A stretch of DNA of 64,000 nt from positions 24,498,805 through 24,562,804 of the forward strand of contig CAMZMU010000071.1 in assembly GCA_947311845.1 (NCBI GenBank), given 5' to 3'. Within the stretch, counting starts at the first letter, position 1; each line of letters starts with the position of its first letter. The notes beneath the pieces were generated by a model. The model did not search any database. It had not been told where the DNA came from and worked only from the letters and a program-made list of their open reading frames with translations. Below are positions 1 to 11,801 of this stretch, one piece after another. The stretch is from Poa pratensis (Eukaryota > Streptophyta > Magnoliopsida > Poales > Poaceae). Made by a program: the position numbers and the translations under genes.

Positions 1-1640
1 CCTTACTCAGCCAGATATTCATGATGAAATATTAGAATAAATTTAAAAATCATGATGAAGCTTGAGAAAGCTAGACCAAGAATCAGATAAACCAATTTTA
101 TCGAACAAAAAATACTAGAACGAACTATCAACTTTGTAACCTGTAAAATTGTACTCCCTCTGTCTAAATACAAGGCCACTTCATATTTTTGTGTCTGACT
201 TTGACCTTTAAATTGATCAACAAATTGTGAGTTATATGCCAAAAAAAAAGTATGTCATTGAATTCACATTTGAAAGAAGTAGCCAATGATATACTTTTGA
301 TGGCATATAAATCATGTTTTGTTGGCGAAATTATTAGTCAAAGTTAGGCCCGAAATATGATGTGGCCTTGTATGTAAAAACTGAGGGCGTAATAGAGAAC
401 TATCCTGAGATGCAGACATGCAGTGGTACAGCGCACAAGGTTGCAAACCGAAATTAACCACCAGTCCACTACCTTAATTTGAAGTAAGGCCCACAAATCA
501 GAAATAAGTACTCCAGCTTGAAATGAATAACTAAATTGTATTCGTGATTTTTTAGAACTTGCAGGAAACAAACCGTGGAATTCATTCAATTCACCTAATC
601 ACTAGCTCTCAGTTATGCCTTCAAGTGGAATTTTAGTCTTCGCTGTTTTGTTTACTCTTGCATATGGTTATGGTCAAACTATCATGTTTATACTTGAAGA
701 AATGGAATGAGAAAAAGAGCACAGCATATTTCTAATACCAAATATTGCTCAACATAGTACACCAGTTTCAGTAACTAACTGCTAGGTTTGTTCAGGACCA
801 TGTAACTGAAGTTGAGGATTTGGTGCAATGTGAAAACGTGAACAAACAAAAAAGACACAAATTCGTTGGGACTGCATAAGCAGTGAGTAAAATAAGACAA
901 AACCATGAATCTGCCGTATTGAACACTCCGTTACTGCATGTACTTTCGTTATCTGGTATCTGCATTGAATGTTCTGCTTGGTGCAGTTCAGAACTAACCT
1001 AAGAAATATGTCCCCCATAAACGGTTTCTTCTGCTTGAGATGTATTCCGGCGTCCCACTACAATTTGAAATGAGCAATTCCTCGCAGTCGCTTCAGAAAC
1101 ACAACTCAGGACAGCACCCTGGAATAAGGTAATGGAAGCTACCTAACTATGTTCTAACTAGTATAGTAGTTTCCTAAAGCAGGGAGTGACACCTACCGCT
1201 CAACCGTACCTACGGGACTCGTTGAACCGCGATCTCGATCGATCTAGATCGGGGTTCGAATTCGCTCCCCTGATTCACTGCAGGGTTCAGATATAGGCGC
1301 AAAACAGGAGCTACACAGTACGTACCACGGATATCGTTGACATCGGCCTCAACGTCGCCAGCTGATGATGTCGTCGTCGTCGCTGCCGCTGGTTCACCGT
1401 CGTGCCACCATTGGTGATTGATGTCGTCGTTGAGGAAGGTGTCGCAGGGAGATGCACAATTTGACAACGGGTGAGGAGGAGCGGAAGGGAGAGCGGGCGC
1501 GGCGGCGAGCAGCGCGTTGGGAAGAGCAGTGGCGGCGGGGTGGAATTTGAAGGAGCACGGTGGCCTGGAGAGCGAGCCGGTGAGGTAGGATTGAGCCTTT
1601 AGAGACTGGAGAGACGACCGAGGTCGTGACACGCGGTGTT
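1..1640 (-). pseudogene. NMCP/CRWN-like copy 1: 5' exon and part of intron 1
   Basis: This is the leftward-reading 5' end of the duplicated coiled-coil gene. Exon 1 runs from about 1637 to 1326 and ends at a GTACGT donor; the rest is intron 1 and runs off the window. The same exon and intron recur at 32.5, 41.65 and 52.39 kb, directly upstream of the coiled-coil exon. An open frame of about 140 codons (1632-1210) reads through the exon and past the donor but has no ATG, so the true start is unclear. It is rich in Ala, Pro and Ser and contains a short INHQWW motif. I do not recognise it as part of NMCP. The coiled-coil exon itself would lie left of the window. Confidence 0.6.
154..389. mobile_element. 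Stowaway-like MITE in intron 1 of copy 1
   Basis: Terminal inverted repeats begin CTCCCTCTGTCTAAATACA and end in the complementary GGCCTTGTATG...GAGGGCG. It is flanked by TA on both sides (152-153 and 390-391). It is absent from intron 1 of the other copies. Confidence 0.75.
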
Positions 1641-1683
1641 AGTTAGAAATCAAACTTTTTTTTTTTGAAATTTTTGCTAGTTA

Positions 1684-3355
1684 CTCGCTCTGTTCCTAAA
1701 TAGAGTTTTTTTTAGACCCTCCTCCTCGCCCCGCGGGCGAGGCAGGGGCAAAACCCTAGCCCCCTTCTCTCCGCCCCACCTCCTCCTCCCGGCCCCCGCC
1801 ACCGCTGGCGAGAGCCGCCGGGCAAAGCCCGCGCGGTGCCGGCGGCAGCGGCTCTTCTCTACACGCGCGTCAGGGCGGCCTCGCGGGGCGGCCGCGGCTG
1901 GCAGCGGTGCGGATCGGCGAGGGTGTCGTCGCCGGCCTGGCTTGTCCCGGCGGTGGTGATGCCCTCATCCTCCTCGTGCGCGTACGGTGGATGGAGGCTG
2001 GGCGACCTAGCTCGGGCGCGGCGGCGCGGCCATGGCAGCGACTCTGGAGATACGGCAGCTCTTCGATCTACATAAGCAAAGGTGTGGGGTGTGCCTGGAG
2101 AGGTCGGACGGGGCTACGCGGTTGTGGACAAGGGGTTTCCGGCCGCCCCGTTGCCTCGGGCCAAGGCAGGGGCCCTAGGCCCGGAGCCCATCTGACCCTC
2201 CACCTCCAGATCCAGCGATTCCGGCAGTCATGGGGGCTACAGGTCTCGGTTCCTCTCGGAGGGGCCCTCACACCCGGTCCTGCATGGTGGCAGGGGAGCG
2301 GTTGCTGATCATGTCGGTTGTCTTCTCGTCGGTGCTCGGGGTGGCGGTGGTCGCCCTTCTCCTTCAACTGTGCGGCGAGTGGAGTTTGGACGCCGGGGCG
2401 GCGGCCCTGGATGGTGGGAGTCATCCTGGTGTGCGGGCGAGCCTGTGGATCGGAGCTGGCCAGCACCATGGTCGTGTGGGCGGCATGGTGGCAGGCGAGC
2501 ATCTTGCTTGGGCGGTGCTACGGTTGTCGTCTCGGCGGCGATTTGTGCATTGTGTGGGAGGCAGAGAGGTCATGCCAAGAGGAAACCCTTGCCCAACGCT
2601 GCTGGGCCACGACGGCTACGTCCATGGATGGCGTTCCCTTCTTCAAGGCGTCGTTGCGGCTACTCTCAGTTCTCCTTGTACTCCGAGTGAAAACTCACGA
2701 TCCTCGGATCGGGCGGTGGCGGTGCTTTCGCGGCGTGCTCTTCTTGAAGACCCCGCCTTGGATCCCTCAACATTTTGCTCTCCGAAGTCTGTGTGGCGTT
2801 CTTTGCAGCGCTCTCTTCGGCAAAGCTTACAACTTGTTCTGCTCCACCGGTGCTTTGTTGTTTGGTCTCTCTTGGTGATGGCGGTCAACTTCAATGCGAT
2901 GGCGTCGACGGTGAGCTCACGGTGGCTTTGCCTGGGAGGCTATAGTTGGTGCGGTGGTGTGCAATGTGTGTTGGTGTGCCCCTGCTCTAGGGTGAGCTCC
3001 GGCCCGACACTTCTGCCTGTCGTTCTTTTCTCCCTCTTCGGCGGTGTTCTTCTGTGGCTCTGTTCTTGCTCCTTGCCTTGGGTTGTCGTAGTCCCCTCGG
3101 GGTCTTTTTTCTTTTGTGTGGGTGTGTGCAATCCTAACTTGTAAGCTGGGTTCAGCTCCTTGTATCGCTTTCGCAGATGTTGGCATTATTAATTTAACGT
3201 TGGGCCTTTCGGCCTATGTTCAAAAAAATAGAGTATTTTAGTCTTTCTAATTTGTACGTATATAGACATATTTTTGTTGATAGTTAACTCATTTTACTCC
3301 GTATTTGGTGCGAATTGAAATCTCTAAAACATCTTATATTATGGAACATAGGGAG
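1684..3355. mobile_element. Stowaway-like MITE split by a retroposon
   Basis: The left end (CTCGCTCTGTTCCTAAATAG) and right end (ATGGAACATAGGGAG) look like imperfect Stowaway termini. The two parts, 1684-1715 and 3236-3355, are separated by the retroposon at 1716-3235. The TA on the right has decayed to TT. Confidence 0.5.
1716..3235 (+). mobile_element. Non-LTR retroposon (LINE/SINE-like), non-autonomous
   Basis: A GC-rich 1.5 kb insert that starts ACCCTCCTCC and contains CCCTAGCCCC, which is typical of grass LINE 5' regions. It ends in a T/G-rich 3' region and an A-run. The flanking duplication is AAATAGAGT plus a T-rich tail (1698-1715 and 3236-3251), slightly diverged. No reverse transcriptase is visible. 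A 304-codon frame (2230-3144) crosses it but resembles no family I know and has the skewed composition of noncoding GC-rich DNA. It may be an internally deleted LINE that keeps only its 5' and 3' regions. Confidence 0.55.
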
Positions 3356-3555
3356 TTGAAACCAAACTTGAGTTGCCGTTGTCGTAAGTAAAATAAAGTG
3401 AATCATACGCTGCACTGATTATTCTGTCCATGATGTTGTGCTTTTGCAAATTTTCGGTTGACTGGATTTTTATAGAATCTGAGTAACCAAAATTACAATC
3501 TTCAAAGGCCGAAGTATGTTTAAAAAATTGTAGTTGAGAGAAACCATGTTTTATA

Positions 3556-3678
3556 CTCCCTCCGGTCACAAAAAGATGTTTCAACTTTGTCCAAATTTGC
3601 ATGCATCTACACATGAAACATGTCTAGATACATGCAAATTTACACAAAGTTGAGACATCCTTTTATGAACGGAGGGAG
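3556..3678. mobile_element. Stowaway MITE
   Basis: Near-perfect inverted repeats: CTCCCTCCGGTCACAAAAAG at the left and TTTATGAACGGAGGGAG at the right. TA duplication at 3554-3555 and 3679-3680. Length 123 bp. Confidence 0.85.
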
Positions 3679-3779
3679 TAGAAGTTATGCAAACCTGTAG
3701 GTCTGATGCGGAACAGATGATGATGCTCATACAAAGTGTTAATTCCGAATGCATTGTTCGGTTCGGTTTCGCCAAGCAT

Positions 3780-4041
3780 GACTCAAGTCACGCAACTGCA
3801 ACAATTTTGATGCGATAGGGTGTGCTTTCTACTAGTCAAATATATGGAAAAACACATTGATATCAAGAACAACATCAATCAGACGAGTCAGAAATCGCAA
3901 GACACACTTTTGCATGACATGATGTACCAATACAACCATATATGAGATACAGATTAAGATAAAATCACCTACGTTCCGTCACTGAAAACAACATCGCACA
4001 AGCGAATATCACGCCACTCTTTTGCACAACGCTACTCCTAC
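3780..4041 (-). other. 3' flank of NMCP-like copy 5 (distal piece)
   Basis: On the minus strand this matches the 3' flank of copy 3 (about 40,860-40,970), with the blocks GCGTTGTGCAAAAG, GTGATTTTATCTT and GCAAAAGTGTGTCTT. It continues the flank found at 18,798-18,849 and 21,806-21,987; the pieces were separated by the LINE and MULE insertions. There is no gene here. The bases 3356-3779, apart from the MITE, hold nothing I can identify. Confidence 0.7.
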
Positions 4042-4596
4042 ATGATATGTTGGAAGCATTTTGTGAAGGGTTGGGTCAGAAGATCAATTTAGATAAGTCC
4101 ACTATCTTCTTTGGTCATGGCTGTCAAGACGAAGTCAAAGATGAGGTTAAACAGAAACTTGGGGTTTACAATGAATCCCTACAAGACTCTTATCTTGGTA
4201 TGCCTACACAGATTGGTCGTTCTCCCATTGTCACATTCCGTTACCTCTTTGATCGGATGTGGAGACGGGTTAATGGTTTATCAGACAGACCTCTTTCTAG
4301 GTCTGGTAATGAGGTTATGTTGAAAGCTGTGATCCAAGCTATTCCGACCTATGTCATGGGCTGCTTTCAACTCCCTACTGGTACATGCGAAGAGATGAGG
4401 AAGATCATCGCTAACCAATGGTGGGGTTTTAAAGATGGGAAAAGGAAAATGCATTGGAGATATTGGGAGTGGCTCTCTTCACCAAAGAACATTGGTGGAA
4501 TGGGTTTTAGGGATATGGAATTGTTCAATCAAACGATGTTGGGGAGACAAGGCTGGCGCCTCCTCACTAACCAGATTCCCTGTGTGCTCATGTTTT
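4042..4596 (+). pseudogene. LINE reverse transcriptase, C-terminal part (fragment)
   Basis: A frame open from about 4047 encodes the region after the catalytic palm: an SYLGMP-type motif (reads DSYLGMPTQIGR), a GNEVMLKAVIQAIPTYVMGCF block, a WWG block with KMHW, and GGMGFRDMELFNQ. These are typical of the region between the RT and zinc/RNase H domains of plant L1-type LINEs. The reading is cut by the Gypsy LTR at 4597 and resumes at 17,295. The endonuclease and the YADD-containing part are missing because of 5' truncation. Confidence 0.9.
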
Positions 4597-5210
4597 TGTT
4601 TGATGAATTTTTGTACCCAAAATTCATAATATTGATATAAAACAGCAAAGTTCTTGTCTATGACGCGGGTCCCATGATGTGCAATATTTGTGAAAGTATA
4701 TATATCTGACTTTGGATTCTTCTCATAGAGTTCATCATCCACACTATGATGGTGCACACAGATCACAATTTGAAAGAACAGTTTACAAAATATGATCATG
4801 CAAAGGTCTCAAACATGTGTGTGCAAATGAGCTAGTTAGCTAGTTCAATTTTTGGCCACCGCGTCGACCAGCTGCATGCATGTGATAATTAAATACGTGA
4901 TAGCAAAATCAATGAGAAAATCAGCTAATGCTGGTTCGCCTCACGTATACGCTATGCAGAATCGACACCATGTTGGCATGTGGCAGAGCGCCAAATTACG
5001 AAGACCCAGAACAGGGCCATGCATGTCGCATATATATATGGATATGTCGCTGAGTCTTCGCCCGTACCATTCCGTATTTTCTACGGCTGAGCTCATGGCT
5101 GACGTCGCGTACACAACAACCTGGTGAAGATAGACTCAGGTTTAAACGGCCACGCGATAACAACAAGCGGGGACGCGCTTTCAACCGACTCGATCAGCCC
5201 TGGCCAGCGC

Positions 5211-5220
5211 CTATATAAAG
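5211..5220 (+). promoter_or_regulatory. TATA-like box of the Gypsy LTR promoter
   Basis: CTATATAAAG in a GC-richer context in the left LTR; the same motif occurs in the right LTR near 14,760. Assigned by motif and position only. Confidence 0.5.
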
Positions 5221-5639
5221 CCAGCATCCCTCGTCCAGGAGAGAGGCACGCACAGAGGCCCGCACGGCCGCCAGGCTGCGGTGCTACACATGAAGAAAAT
5301 ACGGCAGATGCCGGTCATACCAGTACCATATTACCAGAGGCACGGAGGAGGGAAACACCCAGCCGCCAGAAAAGCCACGCACGCAGGAGTAGCGAGATTG
5401 GATCGCCGCTTTCCTCCGTGACAGAAACACAACTCACCCACCACCACGATCTTAACTCGCACCGGCGCCCAGCTTCATCGCGGCGCAGGCCGCGCTTCGC
5501 CGACATGTCTCAATTCGTCTCGACTCTGCATGGTAAGATGTGTTAAGATCCGATCATGTCATTGTTTGTTGGGATGGAGAAAGAACAGTATCAACGTGGC
5601 TACACCGTGAATCCCTACCGTTGTGGTGCGACAACTTCA

Positions 5640-6035
5640 TCTATGTCGGCCGTGCATCAATCTTTACCCCCATGGTTCGACCGCCTCATCAACGTCGGCC
5701 ATGAAACAATCTTTACCACCATGGCGCGACAGCCTCATCAATGTCGCTCATGCGTTGATCTACAAACGTGGTGCTGACCGCCTCATCAACGTCTCCCATG
5801 TGTCGATCTACAAACGTGGTGCTGACCGCCTCATCAACGTCGCCCATGCGTTGATCTACAAACACGGTGCTGACCGCCTCATCAACGTCGCCCGTTATTC
5901 AATCTACAACCGTGGTGTTGACCGCTTCATCAACGTCGCCCACGTGAAAATCTACAACCGTGGTGGCGACCGCCTCATCAAAGTCGCCCCACGTGAATTA
6001 TAAGCATAGCAACGACCGCCTTATCAACGTCGTTC
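5640..6035 (+). repeat. 48-bp tandem repeat array inside the LTR, open in one frame
   Basis: About eight units of 48 bp built around GACCGCCTCATCAACGTCGC, each ending near AAACGTGGTGCT. The unit length is a multiple of three, and one frame stays open through the array, giving 16-residue repeats of the DRLINVAHALIYKRGA type (5623-6003). The right LTR has the same array at about 16,140-16,535. Several between-LTR differences fall inside it. Confidence 0.85.
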
Positions 6036-6795
6036 ATGCGGAGTATACGAGAATCATCACAAAGTCAGCGTCTGATTTGTCTCATCTACATCGGCGGTGT
6101 ACAATCTTGTTTCCTTCAAAGGAGTGTTTACTAAAAAGAGCAAAGACATGTTTTACAATTGTCTAGCTCGAATCCATGGCCTAATCTCTATGAGACGATG
6201 GTCAAAATCATCATATTCATCTATGTCTAGTGTCGACGAGGCTAGACAAAATCATCACCATGTGACGACGAGGCTCGGTCACTATGTATCAACACGTCTT
6301 AATTTTGATGAGATGGACACACCGTTGCTGGGTACCGACGAGGCAAAAGCAACATATTCACACGTCCAATTTGATGAAGTTCGGGCCATATGGCTGGGTA
6401 CCGACGAGGCAAAGGCCACCCTCTTCATCTATTCAATCTCATTCTTAATTACGTACGTCGAGATCATCTTGTGATCGTATTTCGCCGGAACAAATCCACT
6501 CTTCTTCTCATGTTCATCCAACACGACGACGACGCAGCTTAATCGGAAGTTTTCTGTAGGCTTGATCCTGCAGATGTAATTAACCGGATGCTTTGCAAAA
6601 GCGCCGGGAATTCAGCGGACTACACGCAATTTCTTCAGTCAGATATCCTTCGTTGTTGTTGACGGGGAAAATAGGCAAACTCCTTGGGAGCATGTACATG
6701 TACTTTGTATTCAATACAATGATCAATAAAGATACAGAGTTCCCATATATACTGTGTGTTTGCCATCTTCTTTTTGTTTTACTTTTCGTCGAACA

Positions 6796-6825
6796 AAAAT
6801 GGCACGCCCAGTGAGACCTGATTCT
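6796..6825 (+). other. Probable primer binding site region of the Gypsy element
   Basis: The sequence just after the left LTR is AAAATGGCACGCCCAGTGAG. Position and the TGG start fit a tRNA primer site, but it is not the common initiator-Met type and I cannot name the tRNA. Confidence 0.35.
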
Positions 6826-6924
6826 CCTCCCATCTTTGCTGCGCTTCAATCGTCGTCAAATTCTCTGGAGATGAACTAAAACTCCTTCTGTTCTTGTTCA
6901 CAAGTACTAAGCGATGGCTATACT

Positions 6925-8300
6925 GCAAGTGCTTCTTTGAAAAAGAAAGTCCAAAGGAAGAAGTTCATGGCTCACCTATCATCCTGGTGTGCATGCTGTG
7001 CTAAAGCAAATGCATGGCTCGCATCTTTCATCTTTCTCCGCGGAGTTGATTATCATCAGAAGGCTTCCGCTGAAAGATCCTTTGCTCTGTTCTCTAAAAT
7101 TCTTCCCAAGTATTCCACATGTACTCGCAATATCATGAGTACTAGTAAAATCAATGCTGCATGGAATTTTCTCCTACATAAGTCATGCATGTATATTTCC
7201 TTCCTATGCTCGCCCGAGCGGCTTTGACCGGAAAGAATTATGAAGTTTGTATTCACTGTGGTGGTAACAAAATAAGGGGCATGCAAGCGCCAACAGCGAC
7301 GTACTCGCATGCTGTTTAGGAGGCCGCTATCTGAGATGAGGCCATCCATTATACTGTTGTACCAGTCGCACCTGCTAGCTGCGCGTGGCTGGCTATCTCC
7401 GCCGATATGTTGAAAAAAAAGACATCAGCATGAACCAGGTATTTCTGAAGAAAAAAATTGCGCGTCGAGTACACGGCGCGGATGGTTCCTATCTCGAGAG
7501 GAACGTCGAGCCCGCCCTTCGTCTGGATCCTCAGCAGCACGTCCAGGAGGGCTTCTTCCTCGTCGCCGGCGCCGGCGGACCATCTCCTGGCGCGGTGCTC
7601 CTCGATGACGTCATTCATGAGCCGGCTCATCTTGGCAGCGCGTCGCGCCGTCCCGCATGGCGTGGTGCGGGAGCGCGGTGCCGATGAGATGGTGCACGCT
7701 GCCGATGACCGGCAGCCGCCATGGCCCCGGGTGTTCAGAAGTAACATGGAGTCGCTGCATAAACTCCTTCGTTGTGAAAGAAAATACGTGCATGCATGGG
7801 CCATGCACACGTAATACTGCTCTGCCCTTTGCATGACATAACTATATGGGGGCATGGCACGCACGTTCTACTCTTCCCATGTATCATGTGCGTGTCTACA
7901 CGCACCCAAATACAAAGCGATGGATCTGCTAGAGCCTAGAAGTGCTTCTTTGGAAAGAAAAAAAGGAAAGAGGATAGAAATCCATGGTTCACGTACGTAT
8001 CCTCACGTGCCATGTGCTTGCTGAAACAAATGCATGCATTGCACGCATCTTCTTTCTCCGCGGGTCGAGATTATCAACAGAAGACCTTCTGCAAAGTTCT
8101 TACTGATCTCAAGTATTCGGCATGTACTCGCAACATCATGAGTATAGAGTACTGGTAAAAGTAAAACTGCATCGGCTGTGATGGATTTTTTTTTCTCCCT
8201 GCTGTCGTGCACGTATCTTCCTTTTCTATACTCGTCCGAGCATCTTCGGTTCAGAAAAGAAATTTTACCAAGGTTGTATTGAAGAGTTTGCTTACATACA
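6925..8300. repeat. Diverged direct repeats flanking the P450 fragment
   Basis: Blocks at about 6937-7225 and 7945-8245 are related: both contain GCAAATGCATG, a TTTCTCCGCGG segment, GTACTCGCAA(T/C)ATCATGAGTA and a C(T/C)CG(C/T)CCGAGC segment in the same order. They bracket the P450-derived piece, which suggests a segmental duplication of the captured DNA or capture of two related segments. Confidence 0.6.
7440..7745 (-). pseudogene. Captured cytochrome P450 gene fragment
   Basis: Minus strand. One frame (about 7740-7620) gives GPWRLPVIGSVHHLIG, the proline-rich hinge after the membrane anchor of plant CYP71-type P450s, ending near HAMRDG. A second, shifted frame (about 7640-7470) gives RLMNDVIEEHRARR followed by an acidic loop, then ALLDVLLRIQTKGGLDVPL and GTIRAV, the stretch leading into the I-helix. 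The roughly 120 residues normally between these blocks, the oxygen-binding motif and the heme-binding cysteine loop are absent. It is therefore a non-functional fragment with an internal deletion, carried inside a retrotransposon. Confidence 0.8.
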
Positions 8301-10441
8301 GATCGGCATCGAATCATCTCTTGTTCAAGTTAATCATCGGCATGATCTGAAGTTCAAAGATATTAATTACGTGTTACTCGCACACAGCATATACAAGTAT
8401 TATCTTTTATCAGGAAGTGGAACTGTCCTATAAGCTCCCGCGTGAAGAAAAAAAAGGGGTGCATGGTCTATGCGTTTAGTCCTCTTGGTGCTCCATGTTC
8501 TTCCATGAGATAAAGGCATAAAAGAAGTGATCTCTTCGGTTCAGTCATTAGAAACATCATGTGTGAGGACCGAGATATAAAAAAAAGGCAATGCACGGAT
8601 GCGGAAAGATTTGTGTTGTACTTTGAGAACACTGAACATATGTACTTATCCTATGTTTACGGAGCTTGTCAGCTCTTGAACAAGTCATATGAACCATAGT
8701 TCTGCTGCGAGTATGCTCCAGTTTTGATCGATGCCTCTCATGCATGGCAAATCATCAAACATGGAATAGTACTATCCGACGAAGTATCCAGCGTCCATTT
8801 GTTCTGCTGAGTCTATGAAGTCCACACAAAAAATGCTGCCACCAAGCAACGGAGGAACTCATGGCCTTCGATTGCAGAGGCATGCAATTTCTCTATAATA
8901 TGAACACTGCAACAGCTCCAATGTGTGGTGTGTAGGTTGTTTGTGAAACCTGATTGTACTTGTTCTTCTCTTTCTATAATGCAAAAGCAGAGCTCCTGCT
9001 GTTCATCTTCAAGAAAAAACAGCTCCAATGTTAGTTCAGAGAGCTACATAATGTATAAGGTCGTGAACCATCTCCACGGGCTGGGGCACGCCAAGGCAAT
9101 ATGCTCCTGATAATACTCATTCTCGATGCGAATCTGTCATCTTATCATGGGAACAGGTCAAGAAGCTCGTGGCCTCATTGTCCACAAAGACGAAGTTAAC
9201 CTAATCCTGGTCAAAAGTGTTACATAAATCATGGGCATGGACTCGTACGTCGTTCCCTATGAAGATAATATCATGTGGCTTCACACCAGCCCATAACAAA
9301 GTGGACAATTTTCTCCACACTTGTGATTCATATGACAATGTGGGTAGCCTTACATATATCCCACTCTATCTCTCATATAAGATAAGATGATAAATCGATC
9401 AATCTCAATGGCGTCAACGTGATGACGCCTATCTCCCATTAGCCCACATGTTGTGAGAGTTGTGTATAGCAGCCGATGGGCACGTACTCGGCCGAGAAGA
9501 ATAGTACCGAGGCAACGTCGGAGTCGCCAGGAACAAACTATCCACATACGGCTAGCACCCTCAATTATGTGCTAACTATACCATATGATCCACCATGGTA
9601 TTGGATAGGCCATAACACAATGCAAGGTCTCGAGAGGCTTAAATGAGCTTACTCCTCCATACTCGTTTCCTCTTGTAGTTTTAAAACTACGGAGTGATCA
9701 TATGGGGTAAAAAAAGTAAACCCCTAGAGCAACCACAGGCTGGGGGCAGTACACTGCCATCAGGATATATCTCTGGTCTATCCCAATGACCGGGGAAAGA
9801 ATAGTAGGTGATATTATTGAGACCTATTGATCTTTGCTATGTCGTGATAGTACATCATGCAGTTTGTTAAAACAGTTGTTTCCTATCTTTTTCACAAGAA
9901 TTCTCAAATAAGCTGGCATTGAAAGAGTTTTCTTTGAAAAGAGGGCATATTCTTTATGGCAAGTTGTGCCTTGACCACCACGTCGATAGTCGACCATGTC
10001 CTACTAATTCTCATGAAGTCTGGCTGGAGCTACAACGTACATCATATTATCTCCAAACCATGGTGTGTGTCTCATCTTTTTGTAATAATGAAGGTGTGTT
10101 CATGCATGTCAAGTAAGGTGGAATGCAGCCTCCATTTTAGCGTGCACAACAACCTATTGAGGTTGTGCCTTCCTTGACTCCCCATCAATGGTCGAGCTGC
10201 CCAATGAGGAACTATTTACCATCGACATGCAGTCCATTGTGAACTATTTTTTGATTGAGCCTATTGGGAGATTTTTTTTCTTTTGAGCTGGTGTGATATT
10301 CAGAACATCTCAACGGGAAGCCATACATCGCTCTTCCTACGCTCTTCTCCTTCTACTACCACTTCCATGTGGGCGTGCATAACATACTACTAGATGGTGA
10401 TCATCGGCTCATTTTTGCCAAATCAATAACATATACGAGTA
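8301..10441. other. Gypsy internal region without recognisable coding
   Basis: About 2.1 kb of moderately AT-rich DNA. I found no gag, protease or reverse transcriptase motif on either strand; frames are short. It occupies the position where gag and most of pol should be. Confidence 0.6.
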
Positions 10442-11801
10442 GTGTTGGTGCCCGATCAAGTACAAATAGAAAAAAGGTGGCTTCATCCAGCTGTACTAGA
10501 ACTAATCCCAAAAGAGTATGAAGTACATCATGTTGTTGCCAATATCAGCGGTGACGACGACTGGCGCAAGCCGTTCCTTGATTATTTTCATCATGGGATA
10601 CTGCCAAGTGATAAAGTGGAAAGGCGCAGGCTGCAGCGTCACTTCCCTTCCTACGTAAGTAAAGCGAGAACCTTGTATCAGCGTTCTTTTGGGCAAGAGA
10701 TGCTCCTGCGATGTGTATCTAGAAAGGAGGCAAATCAAGTTTTGCAAGAGGTTCATCATGGTGTGTGCGGTGGGCCTCAAAATGTATCATAGTATCAGTT
10801 AAGCTGCTACTATTGGCCCAGGGTCATGAAAGACTGCCCTCAGGGTGGCAAGGTCATGTCATAGTTGTCAAATTCATGGCGTTATAAAACGTCAACCACC
10901 AGTTCCACTACATCCGACTGTACCCGCATGGCCTTTTGATGCATGGGGTATAGATGTCGTTGGTCCCTTTGATCCTCCATCCTCCAGCGGGTACAAATTC
11001 ATTCTTGCAGCTACGGACTATTTTTCTAGGTGGGCAGAAGGAGTTCCGCAGGCAGAAACAAAAAGCAACAATGTTATAAACTTTCTAGAGCGCAATATCA
11101 TTTATCGCTTTGGAGTCCCACATCGCCTGAGATAATGCAAAGGCTTTTTAGTCACACAAAATGGTCAGATTTATGGCCAAGTACAAAATCCAATGGAATT
11201 ATTCCATGGGATATTATCCACATGCCAATGGTTTAATTGAGGCATTTAACAAGACTCTCGGCCAAATTTTGAAGAAAACAGTCCACAGGCATCAGCGCGA
11301 CTGGCATGATCATCTCTATGAAGCTCTATAGGCATATCGTGTTACAGTTCGTACACCAACGCAAGCTACCCCATACTCCTTAGTATATGGGAGTGAAGCA
11401 GTTCTCCCTCTAGACGTGGAGCGCTCTCATCCCTAAGAGTGACCATCCACGACGAGATTACCCAAGATGAGCAAATCCGGCTACATTTTCAGTAGCTGGA
11501 TTCCTTGGAAGAAGATGGACTCAATGCACTCCAAGACATAGAACTGTATCATCGAAACATGGTACGTGCATATGATAAACTTGTTAAACCCCGAGTTTTC
11601 CGGAAAGGAGAACTGGTTCTTGTGCTTAGGCTCCCCATTGTGGTAAAAGGCAAAGCTAAAGGAAAACTTGAACCTAAATGGGAAGGGCCATTTGTCATTG
11701 AGCAAGCTTATGATGGTGGTGCCTATCAGTTGATTGACCAACATGGGGAACGCCCAATGCTGCCCATTAATGGGAGGTTCTTGAAGAAGTATTACGCGTG
11801 A
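10442..11801 (+). pseudogene. Gypsy integrase, decayed
   Basis: Three broken frames read in order. 10,442-10,855 covers the end of RNase H and the zinc-binding part (VHHGVCGGP..., then YYWP after a stop at 10,790, then CHSCQIHG). 10,860-11,135 covers the catalytic core start (WPFDAWGIDVVGPF with the first Asp, then TDYFSRWAEGVP and IIYRFGVPHRL). After a stop and shift, 11,195-11,430 gives the PHANGLIEAFNKTL block with the Glu, a stop inside the ...EAL-AYR segment, and a YSLVYGSEAVLP block. 11,505-11,801 is the C-terminal domain (KWEGPF, then NGRFLKKYYA before the stop). The second Asp region is frameshifted. Not functional. Confidence 0.88.

Larger units (their letters stand above)
4597..6795 (+). 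repeat. Left LTR of the Gypsy element
   Basis: 2,199 bp, TG...CA. It has a TATA-like CTATATAAAG at 5211-5220 and TCAATAAAG (possible polyadenylation signal) near 6723. By eye it differs from the right LTR at roughly 16 positions outside the LINE insertion, so the element is young. It carries an unusual array of 48-bp repeats (separate entry). Confidence 0.92.

Noticed and set aside
2230..3144. 304-codon plus-strand frame
   Set aside because: Three frames are open at once in GC-rich DNA, and the sequence lies within a retroposon. No recognisable domain; composition looks noncoding.
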